Origin: Limnoperna fortunei
Taxonomy: Eukaryota; Mollusca; Bivalvia; Mytilida; Modiolidae
Assembly: GCA_944474755.1 (NCBI GenBank)
Contig: OX104117.1
Coordinates: 42,983,222-43,047,221 of the forward strand
Direction: 5' to 3'
DNA: 64,000 nucleotides
Numbering within the stretch: position 1 is the first letter of the stretch; each line of letters begins with the position of its first letter. The position numbers and the translations under genes are program-made. This document shows positions 23,978-34,129 of the stretch, piece after piece. The notes below the pieces were generated by a model that was given only the letters and a program-made list of their open reading frames with translations, had not been told where the DNA came from and did no database searches.

Positions 23978-24327
23978 ATCCGATCTGTATTGGATAAATT
24001 TATTTGCTAAAAGTTTGATCTGGGCTAAGTACACCATCATGTATAAGAAAATGTACAGTGCGTTTGGTGTTTGACATTTTCGCTATGTTTGATATAAAAA
24101 TTAAAAAAATTTGGGTATCAATATTTTGGAGATTTGGAATACTGCTTCGACCTCACTGGCCGATTCTGAAGAATCTTTTCAGATAACAATTTATCGCGAA
24201 ACTTTAAAAATGAAATATTTCTTACTTTTTCCACTACCTTTTTGGAAAAATGAGAAGCAAAAAGAGCAAAAATAACAAAAGTGAGAAGGAATTTGGAAAG
24301 CAAGCGTCATATTGGAAAAAGTAAACC

Positions 24328-24328
<1 letters not shown>

Positions 24329-24402
<74 letters not shown>

Positions 24403-24421
24403 GTAATAATAATAATAATAT
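24329..24421. repeat. (AAT)n microsatellite
   Basis: About 30 AAT units with one TAGTAAT interruption. The asparagine and isoleucine runs read from it are artefacts. Confidence 0.9.
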
Positions 24422-24429
24422 TCACATCA

Positions 24430-26760
24430 ATATTCTTGATCTAGTTCTAAAAATGCATGTCGTAAAATATAGCAACAATACACATCTTCTTAGTAGGTGA
24501 ACATATTTATATGAAACCCCTTCATGAAATGTCTCCGTTTAAGAATGGCATTAAAATATAGTTTATATCCACTTAAAATTTATTCTTAACAATAATTGTT
24601 CCTAAGTATATATGAATAAAATGAATTATTTTATTTATGATTACTTTAATGTGACAATTTTAATGTTAGATCAATTGTTGCTCTATTCAAATTAAGACGA
24701 GGTAGACAGATTAACTTGGACATATATTAGTATGATTATATATTGAACACTAAAACAAATGTAACTTAATTAAATCTATTAATGAAGGCGAAGTATCCTC
24801 TAGAGGTAGCTTCACTAGATGTGTAAGAATTTATCTACATGTTTATAGCAGTAAACAAATAAAATTGACATTATTAGTTTCAGTGTGCAACAGCATAAAA
24901 GTAATTAATGCAGAAAACATTCAGATAAAATCTTGACCATCTTCAAGATATTGTATATGACCGCCTTCAAATTTCATCACTGTTGGATAATTTTCTAGAA
25001 CTACATGTATATCTATGGGAGTCGTCAGAGAGGTACCTAGAGTACAGTGAAATCTTTTGAACTTCTGGTAGATAGAATTCGCCACGTTAAGAAATTAGAA
25101 TAAAGTACCATTATATTTTTATATATATGTACCGGTATGTTAAACCGAGCAGTCCATTTGAAAACTATAGATTCGAATATGGATTTACTTATTACATCAA
25201 AGTGATACAGAGTAGAATCACTAAAATGGAACGACATGAATTAAGCCCCATACCATTTGAAATATGGGGGGGGGATGATATGGCCCTTTTTATATGTAGT
25301 AAAATTCCTGTGAATAAATTTTACCGACCAGCTATTTAGGCTGATGTCGGCGAACGAAAAACTCATCGTGACTTATAACAGTTATGTAAGCTTAAATTAC
25401 GTTGTTTCTCTTACAAAGTTGTTTTAGGTGCTAGTTAAAAGTAATTCGAAGAAAAGATGGAGATTGTTTTCCTTGAAAACAAACATTTTATAAACATTTG
25501 TATTAATTTCTGCACATAATTTATCAGCATTTTCTTAAAAAAGATGATATAGGTTCTAATTAATTTATAGTTTGTCCCAATCTTAACCTAACAATAGATA
25601 ACTTTTGATCATTTTAGTATCTTTCCCCCAGCCCACTTTCGTCTAATCATTTTTAAAAATATGGCATATATATTGATGCGATCACTATATTGGATGCAGG
25701 ATGGAAATTTGCCTTCGGATACTTTTTTAGATCCACCGCGAACGTTAAGTGTCAATATCAAATTCAAATTTTTTAATTGGATAAAGCATAGTCATATTTA
25801 CAATATTGCGTAATCTAATACACAACAGATAGTACGTTTATCGACATAAAAGTATACTGGTATGTATTCAATAATTATAATGAAATAATCAATTGTGAAA
25901 AAATATAAAGTTTCTGTATAGTATGACAATGTACACTAAGTGGCATTTTGCTATACAATATGATGAGAATTATTTTTGAATAACAAAAAGATGTAAATTT
26001 CTTAGTGTATAAGATTCTTTTAAATATGAACAAATATTCTTTAGTTCTTGTGTTGTATTTGGGTTAAGGAGACGATTGATGGGTGTGACTTTTTACCCAA
26101 ACATACCTAAACTTACCCAAATTATTCCCAAACACACATTAAACTAACATGTTTTTTGCATTTCTATTATGTCTTAGCATTTATCCCATAATGCAGGCTA
26201 AGGACTAAATAAGACAAAAGACTTGAAATAGGGTTGGCATAATAGGGCCACAGTATTTATTACAAAAGAACAAAACTGAATACATCGATCGATTGAAAAC
26301 TGATTATTTGAAAGTCTTTGCATATCGATAACTTAACTGACGAACGATCGATCATTGGAACAATCAATAAACTGTATAACGATCACTTAAAATGTTCAAT
26401 CTAAATGGTTGCCGCAGATTATGACAACCTTTCAATCACTTCTAAAAAAGGTAAATTTAATTTTTGACATCATCGTGGGAAACACAGATGATGAGGCCTA
26501 AATAGGGTAAATAATACAGTTCATGTAAATCTAATATCTCCTTGCATAACTCTGGTGCAGCGATTTTGCCAACTTGACAGTGGCACATAAGATACACTGT
26601 CAACCGCCATTATGCGGTGAGCTGCACCCAAGACTGTGGCCCTAGGACAAAACTAAACCAAATAAATCACATTGGTATTTTCCTACTCCCAATTATATAT
26701 GGGATAACAAATACAAAATTGAGCACGAAATCAGCAAACATACATGTATAATGGTATAAG
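24430..26760. other. Non-coding, may include the 3' end of the Ngaro-like element
   Basis: No protein domain recognised. AGGGCCACAGT at 26244 faces ACTGTGGCCCT near 26632, about 400 bp apart, just beyond the last open frame of the retroelement. Whether this belongs to its terminal repeats is unknown. Confidence 0.4.
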
Positions 26761-26839
26761 TTACCAAGAATTCAATGAAAGAAAAATGTTATGTATACAT
26801 AAATTGTAAAGATGTACGAATACACTATGAACCAATCTC

Positions 26840-27469
26840 TCAAGATGAAGGAAAAGTTGTGATCCAATCATTAGCTAAAAACTGCTCCAACCCCCCTTGT
26901 AAATTGTTTAACAGAACTTCAGTACCCAAGTCTGTTAAATGGACACCATCTTGCTCGAGAAATCTAGCGATATTAAGTCGCAAATCTGGATAGTGTATGT
27001 AACGACCCCCGTTAGCAATTACAGTATATGCAATAAAATTATTTAGTCTATATCGACATGTACATCTTTCCATGGCTTTCAAGTTATTTGAGAATCTCCA
27101 AGATGTTCTTGGAAGAATTTGAGACCATACAATAGTAGTGCCTGGAAGGACATCTTTCAACCATAAAATTAGTTCTTTGACCTGAATGCGAAGATTTCCT
27201 ATTCTAGTGTGACCAATGTTGTTACCCGAGACATGGAGTACTAAAATTGTTGGAGGATTTTCAGTTAAATTCAACATTGTCTGGATATGAGAATGTACTT
27301 GCTGAATCCTCAAACCAGCATAGCCTTGCCACCAAATATTTAGGTTAGGGTTCAATCGTTCTAGCCCCAAGTTGAGACCGCCAGGACGAGATCTTGCTGC
27401 CCTGAAAGCATCTCTTATAATGGATGAGCCCAGTATCCAAATGTTCACAGGGTTACCTAAAATTCCCAT
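26840..27469 (-). CDS. SGNH/GDSL hydrolase of the Ngaro-like element
   Basis: This 209-residue protein has the SGNH block order. Block I is WILGSSIIRD with the Ser near residue 15-16, WWQGYAGLRI supplies the Gly, LHVSGNNIGHT (about 79-87) the Asn, and DGVHLTDLG (about 174-182) the Asp/His pair. The family cleaves ester bonds; its role in Ngaro elements is unknown. It is the last frame on the element, starting 64 bp after the recombinase stop. The frame is complete. The enzyme could be active because all four blocks are present. Confidence 0.8.
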   Translation of the reverse strand: MGILGNPVNIWILGSSIIRDAFRAARSRPGGLNLGLERLNPNLNIWWQGYAGLRIQQVHSHIQTMLNLTENPPTILVLHVSGNNIGHTRIGNLRIQVKELILWLKDVLPGTTIVWSQILPRTSWRFSNNLKAMERCTCRYRLNNFIAYTVIANGGRYIHYPDLRLNIARFLEQDGVHLTDLGTEVLLNNLQGGLEQFLANDWITTFPSS

Positions 27470-27533
27470 TATATAAAAATTTAGACAACTAACAAATGCA
27501 ACTTAAAAATTTACAGACAACAAATTTTAAAAT

Positions 27534-28415
27534 TTAAGGTCTTGTATAGCGTTTAAAACAAGAAGATTTCCAACGACCTGCCTTCATGATGTCCACGTCA
27601 TTAAAGCCCTGAATAGCCATGCTAGTGGCAGCCCCTATACGGAAGGAGTGTGAGCTATAAAATTGTTTATCTACACCTAACAATTCCAATGCCTTCTTCA
27701 AAACTGTCACAACCTGAAAACGCGTTAGCGGTTTTGTATCAAAATGGCAAAAAAATAGTCCAGAATTAGGAGGTCTTACTTTAAAGAACTGTGACACTAA
27801 CAAAACTGGACAGTACTCAAAACCAGGCTTATGGTCTAACTTTAAACAAACTCCCTTCCTATATTGATCAGTTTTAGAGGACCCAATTTGAATCAATACA
27901 GCGTTTTGATGAAGTGATACATCTGAATACACCAAGGCATGTTGACTTTTGGTGCTACTTAAGGCAAACTCTGATATTCTCAACATTGCATGAAAGGCTA
28001 CACTAAATGAAGTTCTGAAGAGTAAAGTTTCAAATGCATTTTTGCAGACATTTGGTAAAATCCTGAGAATATTATACAACAAATCTGACGTAATAGGTAA
28101 ACGATGATCATGCACGGTTTCTTTAGACCTCTTTAGACCTTCAAGTACCTTGCGTACTACAAATTTTTGGGTTGGGTCATCGAAATCGTTTATTTTGCAA
28201 TAGAAGGAAATACCCGATAGATAACAATTTATTGAAGAATGAGCAAGATTTTTTTGAATTAAATACATAATGAATGACAAAATAACCATTACATTGGGGG
28301 GCCAACTAACAGGTAAGCCACTGTTAAGTCTAAATCTAGAAAATTCTGATATTGCCCTCTGATACAGCAAAACTGTGTTTGGGGATAATGACTTGTTTAA
28401 AAATTGTTCAATCAT
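27534..28415 (-). CDS. Tyrosine recombinase of the Ngaro-like element
   Basis: A 293-residue recombinase that would integrate the circular DNA intermediate. The N-terminal core-binding half (about 1-100) is followed by the catalytic half. Visible catalytic residues are R146 (AMLRISEF), K181 (SSKTD), H256-x-x-R259 (SHSFRIG), W282 (AGRWKS) and Y290 (FKRYTRP), so the full set is present. Its ATG overlaps the RNase H stop as ATGA, which suggests coupled re-initiation. The protein ends soon after the catalytic Tyr, as is usual. Confidence 0.85.
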   Translation of the reverse strand: MIEQFLNKSLSPNTVLLYQRAISEFSRFRLNSGLPVSWPPNVMVILSFIMYLIQKNLAHSSINCYLSGISFYCKINDFDDPTQKFVVRKVLEGLKRSKETVHDHRLPITSDLLYNILRILPNVCKNAFETLLFRTSFSVAFHAMLRISEFALSSTKSQHALVYSDVSLHQNAVLIQIGSSKTDQYRKGVCLKLDHKPGFEYCPVLLVSQFFKVRPPNSGLFFCHFDTKPLTRFQVVTVLKKALELLGVDKQFYSSHSFRIGAATSMAIQGFNDVDIMKAGRWKSSCFKRYTRP

Positions 28416-29122
28416 GGGCCTAAATGCATCAAAAACTCCTCTGGTATTTGGGTCATCACTGGATCGGCTAAGGGGGCTAGAATCTTGAACCTGTCCATCT
28501 GAAAACGTGACAATGAATCAGAAATTTCGTTAATAAAGGAGCAGATATAAATTGGTTTAAATTGGATATTATGCAGCATAGCTATAAGAACAAATTTCCT
28601 AACTAATTTCATGATGTTTTTATCTTTAGATGAGCACTTGCTAAGTATCGAGACCACGGCCAAATTATCAATGTGGAGCAATATTCTAGTGTTTTTAAGC
28701 AAATGACCCCACAAGTAAAACGCTAACAAAACAGGCACCATCTCTAAATAAGCCATGTTCCTAATAAGGGGGGAATAACTTATGCTTTTTGGCCATGAGA
28801 GTTGAGCCCAATGCCCTTGAAAGAAGGCACCACAACCAAGTTCAGGATTACCAGACGCATCTGTGAATAGCTCTAAAGTTTGAGAAGAATACCAAAGGCG
28901 ATCAGGAAAATAAAAATGACCATTAAATTTGTCCAAAAATTCTAACAACATTAGAACATCGGCTTTAACCTCCCCATTTATGCGTACCCTATAATATGGT
29001 TTTTTGAGTCGAACACTCCCAATCAGGTCATAAAATCTCCTAATAAATGCACGAATTGCTGGAATGGCTTTCGAGCAAAAGGCCAAAAGACCTGTAACTG
29101 ATTCCAAATCTTTAACTAACAT
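28412..29122 (-). CDS. RNase H portion of the Ngaro-like polymerase
   Basis: The 236-residue frame opens with the connection segment (ESVTGLLAFCSKAIP) and continues into RNase H. Acidic residues are D88 (LFTDASGN), E127 (YLEMVPV), D152 (LHIDNLAVV) and D202 (EISDSLSR). It overlaps the end of the RT frame by 7 bases around an A-rich run (AAAAAGAAAATG), so a one-base shift joins the two. That could be a mutation or a programmed shift; the run alone does not decide. Confidence 0.8.
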   Translation of the reverse strand: MLVKDLESVTGLLAFCSKAIPAIRAFIRRFYDLIGSVRLKKPYYRVRINGEVKADVLMLLEFLDKFNGHFYFPDRLWYSSQTLELFTDASGNPELGCGAFFQGHWAQLSWPKSISYSPLIRNMAYLEMVPVLLAFYLWGHLLKNTRILLHIDNLAVVSILSKCSSKDKNIMKLVRKFVLIAMLHNIQFKPIYICSFINEISDSLSRFQMDRFKILAPLADPVMTQIPEEFLMHLGP

Positions 29123-30021
29123 TTTCTTTTTAAGTACGGTAGCATAGGTTTGAGAAGATCATGTAATTTAGACAATTTTTCTTTGGGGATCATAACTAGC
29201 ATCAACTCAGTGTTGATAATAAAACCTAAAAAAGGTAGAATAGTTGTTGGGCCTAAAGTTTTGTCAACAGCTAGTGGAACCCCCAGATCTTCGCACAAAT
29301 CAGTGAAACTAGACATCAAGGTGGCACAGTCGTCAGACAATTCTGAACCCATAAAGATATAATCGTCCAGATAGTGGTCCACAGTGTGTAAACCACAACG
29401 CAATTCTACTGCCCACTGAAGAAAATGTGCAAACTTTTCGAATAAATTACAAGATAAGGAAAGCCCCATGGGTAAATTCTTTTCAATAAAATAAAACCCT
29501 AAAAATTTGATACCAAGCAAATCGAAATCAGCTGGATTTACAATAAGCAATCTAAAGGCAGAGCTTATATCGATTTTCCCTAAGAGGGCCCTGGGACCAA
29601 GACTGTATATTTTGTCCAAAATCGAATCAAATGATGTGTACTGGACTCTACATAGTTTTTCATCAATATAAGAATTAATACTGTTTCCAGGTGGATAAGA
29701 CAAATTGGTTATAAGTCGCCATGAGCCATCAGTTTTAGGAACAAGACCAATGGGGGAGATTCTTAAGGTTGAAATTGGCATGTTTTTAAAGGGACCTAAC
29801 ATTCTACCTATTTCAACTTCCTTTAATAACTTGGCCTTGGTCTCTTCTTTGTGCAACTCAGCCGAAATCAAATTTGGTGCTAAAGAGTGATATCTGGGAC
29901 CAGTATAATGTAATCTAAATCCATTTGTAAAACCAGAAATTAATTCACATGCTACATCCTTCTTTGGATAAGCTTGCAGGAGAGTAGATAACTGTTTGAC
30001 TTTAATTGGGGTATACCCCAA
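29116..30021 (-). CDS. Reverse transcriptase of the Ngaro-like element
   Basis: A 301-residue polymerase segment. Motifs in order: SPIGLVPKTDGSWRLITNLS (about 89-108), KIDISSAFR with D151, LPMGLSLS (about 183-190) and YLDD at 217-220 with both catalytic Asp residues. It lacks its RNase H in frame, which follows in the next frame. The start used is an internal ATG; the true protein probably begins in the gag-proximal frame, which overlaps at 30002-30021. Confidence 0.85.
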   Translation of the reverse strand: MGYTPIKVKQLSTLLQAYPKKDVACELISGFTNGFRLHYTGPRYHSLAPNLISAELHKEETKAKLLKEVEIGRMLGPFKNMPISTLRISPIGLVPKTDGSWRLITNLSYPPGNSINSYIDEKLCRVQYTSFDSILDKIYSLGPRALLGKIDISSAFRLLIVNPADFDLLGIKFLGFYFIEKNLPMGLSLSCNLFEKFAHFLQWAVELRCGLHTVDHYLDDYIFMGSELSDDCATLMSSFTDLCEDLGVPLAVDKTLGPTTILPFLGFIINTELMLVMIPKEKLSKLHDLLKPMLPYLKRKC

Positions 30022-30304
30022 GTCCCATAGGCGAGGAAGTAACTCTTGGTCTTGAGAACTGCTGAGGAACTCTAAATGAATTTAAAACATGTGAATTAGT
30101 CTTCGGAATTCTTACAGGACGCCTAACTGAATTATATTGACCATTAAATTCAATTTTACCCTGATTAGATATATATGCATTCTTTCTGCATGATGCGACT
30201 GGATGATTTTCATTACATCTTAGACAGGTGTGACTATACATACAGGTTTGACGAGTGCACTTATTAGAATAATTGAATGGGTAGCACTTTAGGTTGGAAT
30301 GCAA
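30002..30304 (-). CDS. Cys/His-knuckle end of the gag-like protein
   Basis: The 100-residue frame carries CYPFNYSNKCTRQTC, then HTCLRCNENHPVASC, a pattern typical of DIRS/Ngaro gag proteins, probably for nucleic-acid binding. It overlaps the RT frame at its 3' end. It is separated from the upstream gag frames by frame breaks. Confidence 0.65.
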   Translation of the reverse strand: MHSNLKCYPFNYSNKCTRQTCMYSHTCLRCNENHPVASCRKNAYISNQGKIEFNGQYNSVRRPVRIPKTNSHVLNSFRVPQQFSRPRVTSSPMGLGVYPN

Positions 30305-30490
30305 CGAGTTCTGAAATTTAGTAGCATGTTGTGAATTGAAGAAATGTGTGCTAGAATTTCCATGTCAACATGTCAACATCAGCCCAAGAGCTGGATGGGT
30401 TAATGGATTTTCTCAAACGATATTGCTCGTCATAAGTTATCTAACCTAAAGTACTGCGTGAAGCTCCTTGACGGACGACATACATATATT

Positions 30491-30865
30491 TCAAAAGTTC
30501 TTGAAATCTATGTGAGTGAACAGAACAAAATATACTGGTGAATATAATAAACGCAGTTGTCCATTGGTCCATTGGTCTATAGACAAAAGCTTTTGGCTGT
30601 TTTGGTTGCTTTGTACAACTATTTCACCTTTATTTGATAGAACAAGTTTTTGCACTCCATGAGAATGACTATTATTTAGTAATGTAAATAGCTCAATGTA
30701 ATCACCCCTTATAATTTTCTCTTTTAAATTTTGTGGCACAGTGGCCGACACTTCATTTGTTACACTTAAAACTGGGGCAGGGGTAAATGACACTGTATTA
30801 ACAGAATTGCTAGTACCTGGAGAAGAGTAAATAGTTGGGGCTATGGCTCCAAAACCTGCTCCCAA
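30491..30865 (-). pseudogene. Gag-like frame, middle part, frameshifted
   Basis: The reading includes TVPQNLKEKIIRGDYIELFT and LLSIDQWT, features of DIRS/Ngaro gag. At 30561-30576 an 8-bp unit (CCATTGGT) is duplicated in tandem and shifts the frame. A second 8-bp tandem duplication (CATGTCAA, 30361-30376) lies further along. Beyond the first shift the other frame still shows WITYDEQYRLRK, so the break is recent. Confidence 0.6.
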
Positions 30866-30876
30866 TGAAGTGAGTG

Positions 30877-31131
30877 TTAATTCACACGGTTGTTACATGT
30901 TTCCAAGTATAATGGTGCAGACGAGGACTGAGCAAAACCTGTTTGTGTACCGGAACTGGAAGCTAAAGTATTGACTTCCTGGGAATTAGTTGCCATACTA
31001 CATGTAGAAGTACCAGTTGAGCTGGAAGTAGAATCTTCCAAACTGCTACGGACTTTCCTTTTCCTGCCACTTCTTCTTAAGTATGACATGATCTGAAACT
31101 CAAATAATTTTATTAGTACCAAATAAATCAA
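30877..31131 (-). CDS. Gag-like frame, N-terminal part
   Basis: An 84-codon frame with MSYLRRSGRKRKVRSS near its start (basic, nuclear-localisation-like) and a Ser/Thr-rich segment after it. It lies just upstream of the gag middle part, from which it is separated by a stop and a frame change. Probably the N-terminus of the same protein. Confidence 0.5.
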   Translation of the reverse strand: MIYLVLIKLFEFQIMSYLRRSGRKRKVRSSLEDSTSSSTGTSTCSMATNSQEVNTLASSSGTQTGFAQSSSAPLYLETCNNRVN

Positions 31132-31871
31132 TTATTGGCAATGCAAAAGTGAAGCATGTGATAAATAGACACAAATAAATTAATACCCTCTGCTTCAGGT
31201 ATATGCAACAACATTAATGTAATGGAAACAGAAATGCACATTGCCCACACAAAAATATGTATACTGTGGCCAGTGAAGTAAAGTTTAATTGCAATGTGAA
31301 TACATTATAGTATAGGCAGAATTTATTTCATAACCATATACATGAATAGGTGCTGTGAATATGTATTTCCGATATGATTAAGTCAATTACAAATGCAATA
31401 AACGAATATTTCCAAAGTAAGAAAAATTTATTCTTTCCAATATATGTAGTAAGGGTAGTTTAATATGTTTTATCACGTCCAGTTTGAAAACCGATGTGAA
31501 AATACAGTTTCAAAGGGGCGACAACTAGTGCAACAAATGGAAATTATTTATGGAATTATAATTTTATAAATTAAATAATTGTAAACAAAATTTACCATAA
31601 GATCTTAAATGTAAATAAAGTTATTATGCGAAATAGAATACATAAAAATTAGTCACTACACAAAGTGATAACCACGTGCACGAGGTATTAAATCGGAGTT
31701 TAGAAACCGCGAAAGTTCAACGATAAAATAAGGAGAATAATATTATTTAATTAAAATATGGCTATAAGTTAAGCAACAAAATGAATAACTACATCACTGT
31801 TACCAATTTTTTGGTGTCGATGGAACTCAAGTTGTGAAATGGCTTTAAATTTGCTTGGATAAGACTTCCGT

Positions 31872-32100
31872 GACAATTAAAAAAAATAATTGGATCCCTT
31901 TCTTTGTAATTAATTGTTGAAAAAGCGTAATCTGTTTGCAAACTGGAAAATGCAAATTTTGACTAAAAACTTAAAATAATTAAGTACACAAGAAAAATAT
32001 GCGGTCGTGATTATAGGACAATTAAAAATAATAATTGGATCCTTTTCTTTGTAATTAATTGTTTAAAAAAAGTGTAATCTGTTCGCAAACTGTAAAATAT
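31872..32100. repeat. Direct repeat pair, about 80 bp each
   Basis: GACAATTAAAA...AATTGGATCC(C/T)TTTCTTTGTAATTAATTGTT occurs at 31872 and again about 147 bp later, both extending through GTAATCTGTT(T/C)GCAAACTG. It lies upstream of the Ngaro-like gag and could relate to its termini, but that was not shown. Confidence 0.6.
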
Positions 32101-32129
32101 TTGTAAAAATGAGTCTAATATACAACATA

Positions 32130-32238
<109 letters not shown>

Positions 32239-32323
32239 GTACTAAATTTACTATATTTATTTGTTATCTAATATACAACATATATTTTTAATAACGTACT
32301 AAATTTACTATATTAAATGCAAA

Positions 32324-32386
32324 GGTACGAGTTGGTAGAGGTACGAGTTGGTAGGGTACGAGTTGGTCGAGGTACGAGTTGACCTG
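32324..32386. repeat. GGTACGAGTTGGTAGA minisatellite
   Basis: Four copies of a roughly 16-bp unit (GTACGAGTTGG core) in tandem. Confidence 0.8.
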
Positions 32387-32764
32387 CACCCCGTGTCGTC
32401 TACCAGTTTTTGAGCACAATTTGGAAAGGAAGTAGATTTCACGTGACGAATAAGGGCAAGACCAAGTGCTTTGTTAAAGGAAAGATTATTAAAAACGTAC
32501 AAAGAATTAATAAATAAGAAACTTTCAACCAATAGTTATCAAAGATATCTCAAAGGAAATGTAGGGAACAAAACAAGCTTAATTACATATTTGCTTAATG
32601 ATAAAAGATTTTAAATCTTATGACTTTAAATTCTATTTATATACTATATTTTTGATGGAAAATGTTATAAAAGTGAATTTATCATGACAATTTTCGCCAT
32701 TAAAACCGATCTTATGAAGCCCCATATGATCGTGAAAAATGTATTACCCAAACTCTCATTAAAA

Positions 32765-32853
32765 TGACAATAAAAAAAACTGGACCCCTTGATATAGCTG
32801 TTAAATTGATGAAAGTGCAAGCGTTAAACACTACTTAAACAAGCAAACAAATA
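32765..32853 (+). mobile_element. SINE 3' tail fragment
   Basis: AAAACTGGACCCCTTGATATAG, then AGCGTTAAACACT and a CAAA-type tail, match the 3' part of the SINE family. Confidence 0.6.
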
Positions 32854-32859
32854 CGAGGT

Positions 32860-34120
32860 CATGTCATTGCATTATTATTGCCTACCATGTATCATTAGAT
32901 TAATATTGTATACCATATATCTAAGGTAACTGTTTTTAGAAATTTTATTGTTCTTGTAAAACTGTATATGTTCATGAACATAAAAATCGAGGGTCTCTCC
33001 CCCGATTGGTTTGAGTGTAGTGTTCACATTAGTTTTGAAATCTAATACCATATATACCTATTTTTTCTGTGACTATGTACTTTGTAGTTAATCAGAAATA
33101 AATGAAGGTAATAACAAAATGCCGAATAAAATAAACTCAAAAAGACAATCCACAAATCAAACAATTTCCGAAACAGGGGCCACATATCTTCCTAAGTCAG
33201 AATTCATCTCTGCCACACAAGAAATTGAGACCTGCCCATATTAATTGATTTATTAACCTCTATAAAATATGATTAAACAAAACAAACTGATAAACCAATT
33301 TCACATGCTAAATAGTCTCTCATTCTTATTTAATACACGTATAAAGTTTACTAAACTGATTTAAATTATAAACATAGATAATCGTTTTCATGGCTGCCGA
33401 AAAATTTTCTATCAACGTTTAAATGTTAAAAATAAATGGTTTGGCGACAAACCTTTACGAAAGACAAACTACTCAGATGAAGAAGAGCAATATAACTTTC
33501 TACGATAAAATTCCACATTAGCGCCAATTCAAAATTGAAAGCCACCCGTCAAATTTAAGGATAACCACACGACAAGATATAATCATTTTAAAAGCGTCAA
33601 ATCAAGCAACATTTTCGCTAAACCGCGACAGTATATTAAGATAGAGAAGAGTATTATTGAGGAGATACTTTGTAAACCTGGGCGATGACCCATTTTATTG
33701 CGAAATGGTCTGATTTTAAGGGCAAAACGGTTATTATAGTCAATGATGGAAAGTCACCGTTTCAATGAAAGACCCCCCCCCCCCCAAGGAATTAGACAAA
33801 TAAATTTTGAATTTTTTCCGTTGCAAATAAAAATCCTCACAGAAGGACCACCAGTTTAACAAACTGTATAAATCAATATCCCAATAAAATGGAATTTCTT
33901 TATAACGTTGCCCAAAACTACGTTTTGGCGACATATTGTTTTTGCAACGTTTCTTCTGATATTCGCTTTCCACTTTTCTACCTTTCCAAAAAAATTTCTC
34001 AGAGACGCCTTAATAGAACCAATCGCCCCTTTGAAACATTTGAATATATAAATTTTATTTACTTAAACACTTTTTGAATCATTTTTTTTTTCATTTTAAA
34101 AATTTGTTCTGTGTAACACG
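32860..34120. other. Non-coding, nothing recognised
   Basis: AT-rich with a poly-C run near 33773. No convincing frame or repeat. Confidence 0.5.
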
Positions 34121-34129
34121 TAATAGTTT

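Larger units (their letters stand above)
26400..31700 (-). mobile_element. Ngaro/DIRS-type tyrosine-recombinase retrotransposon
   Basis: On the minus strand, in order: gag-like frames with a Cys/His knuckle, reverse transcriptase, RNase H, tyrosine recombinase and an SGNH hydrolase. A tyrosine recombinase in place of an integrase, next to an RNase-H-bearing polymerase, defines the DIRS order. An extra SGNH hydrolase frame is a known trait of many Ngaro elements. Outer limits are approximate: I could not find the split direct repeats by eye. gag is broken, and the RT and RNase H frames are offset, so this copy looks inactive but young. Confidence 0.85.

Noticed and set aside
24234..24500. Long Ile and Asn runs in both strands
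   Set aside because: Translations of the (AAT)n microsatellite.
29150..29890. Plus-strand frames at 29150-29362 and 29705-29890
   Set aside because: Antisense to the well-supported reverse transcriptase.
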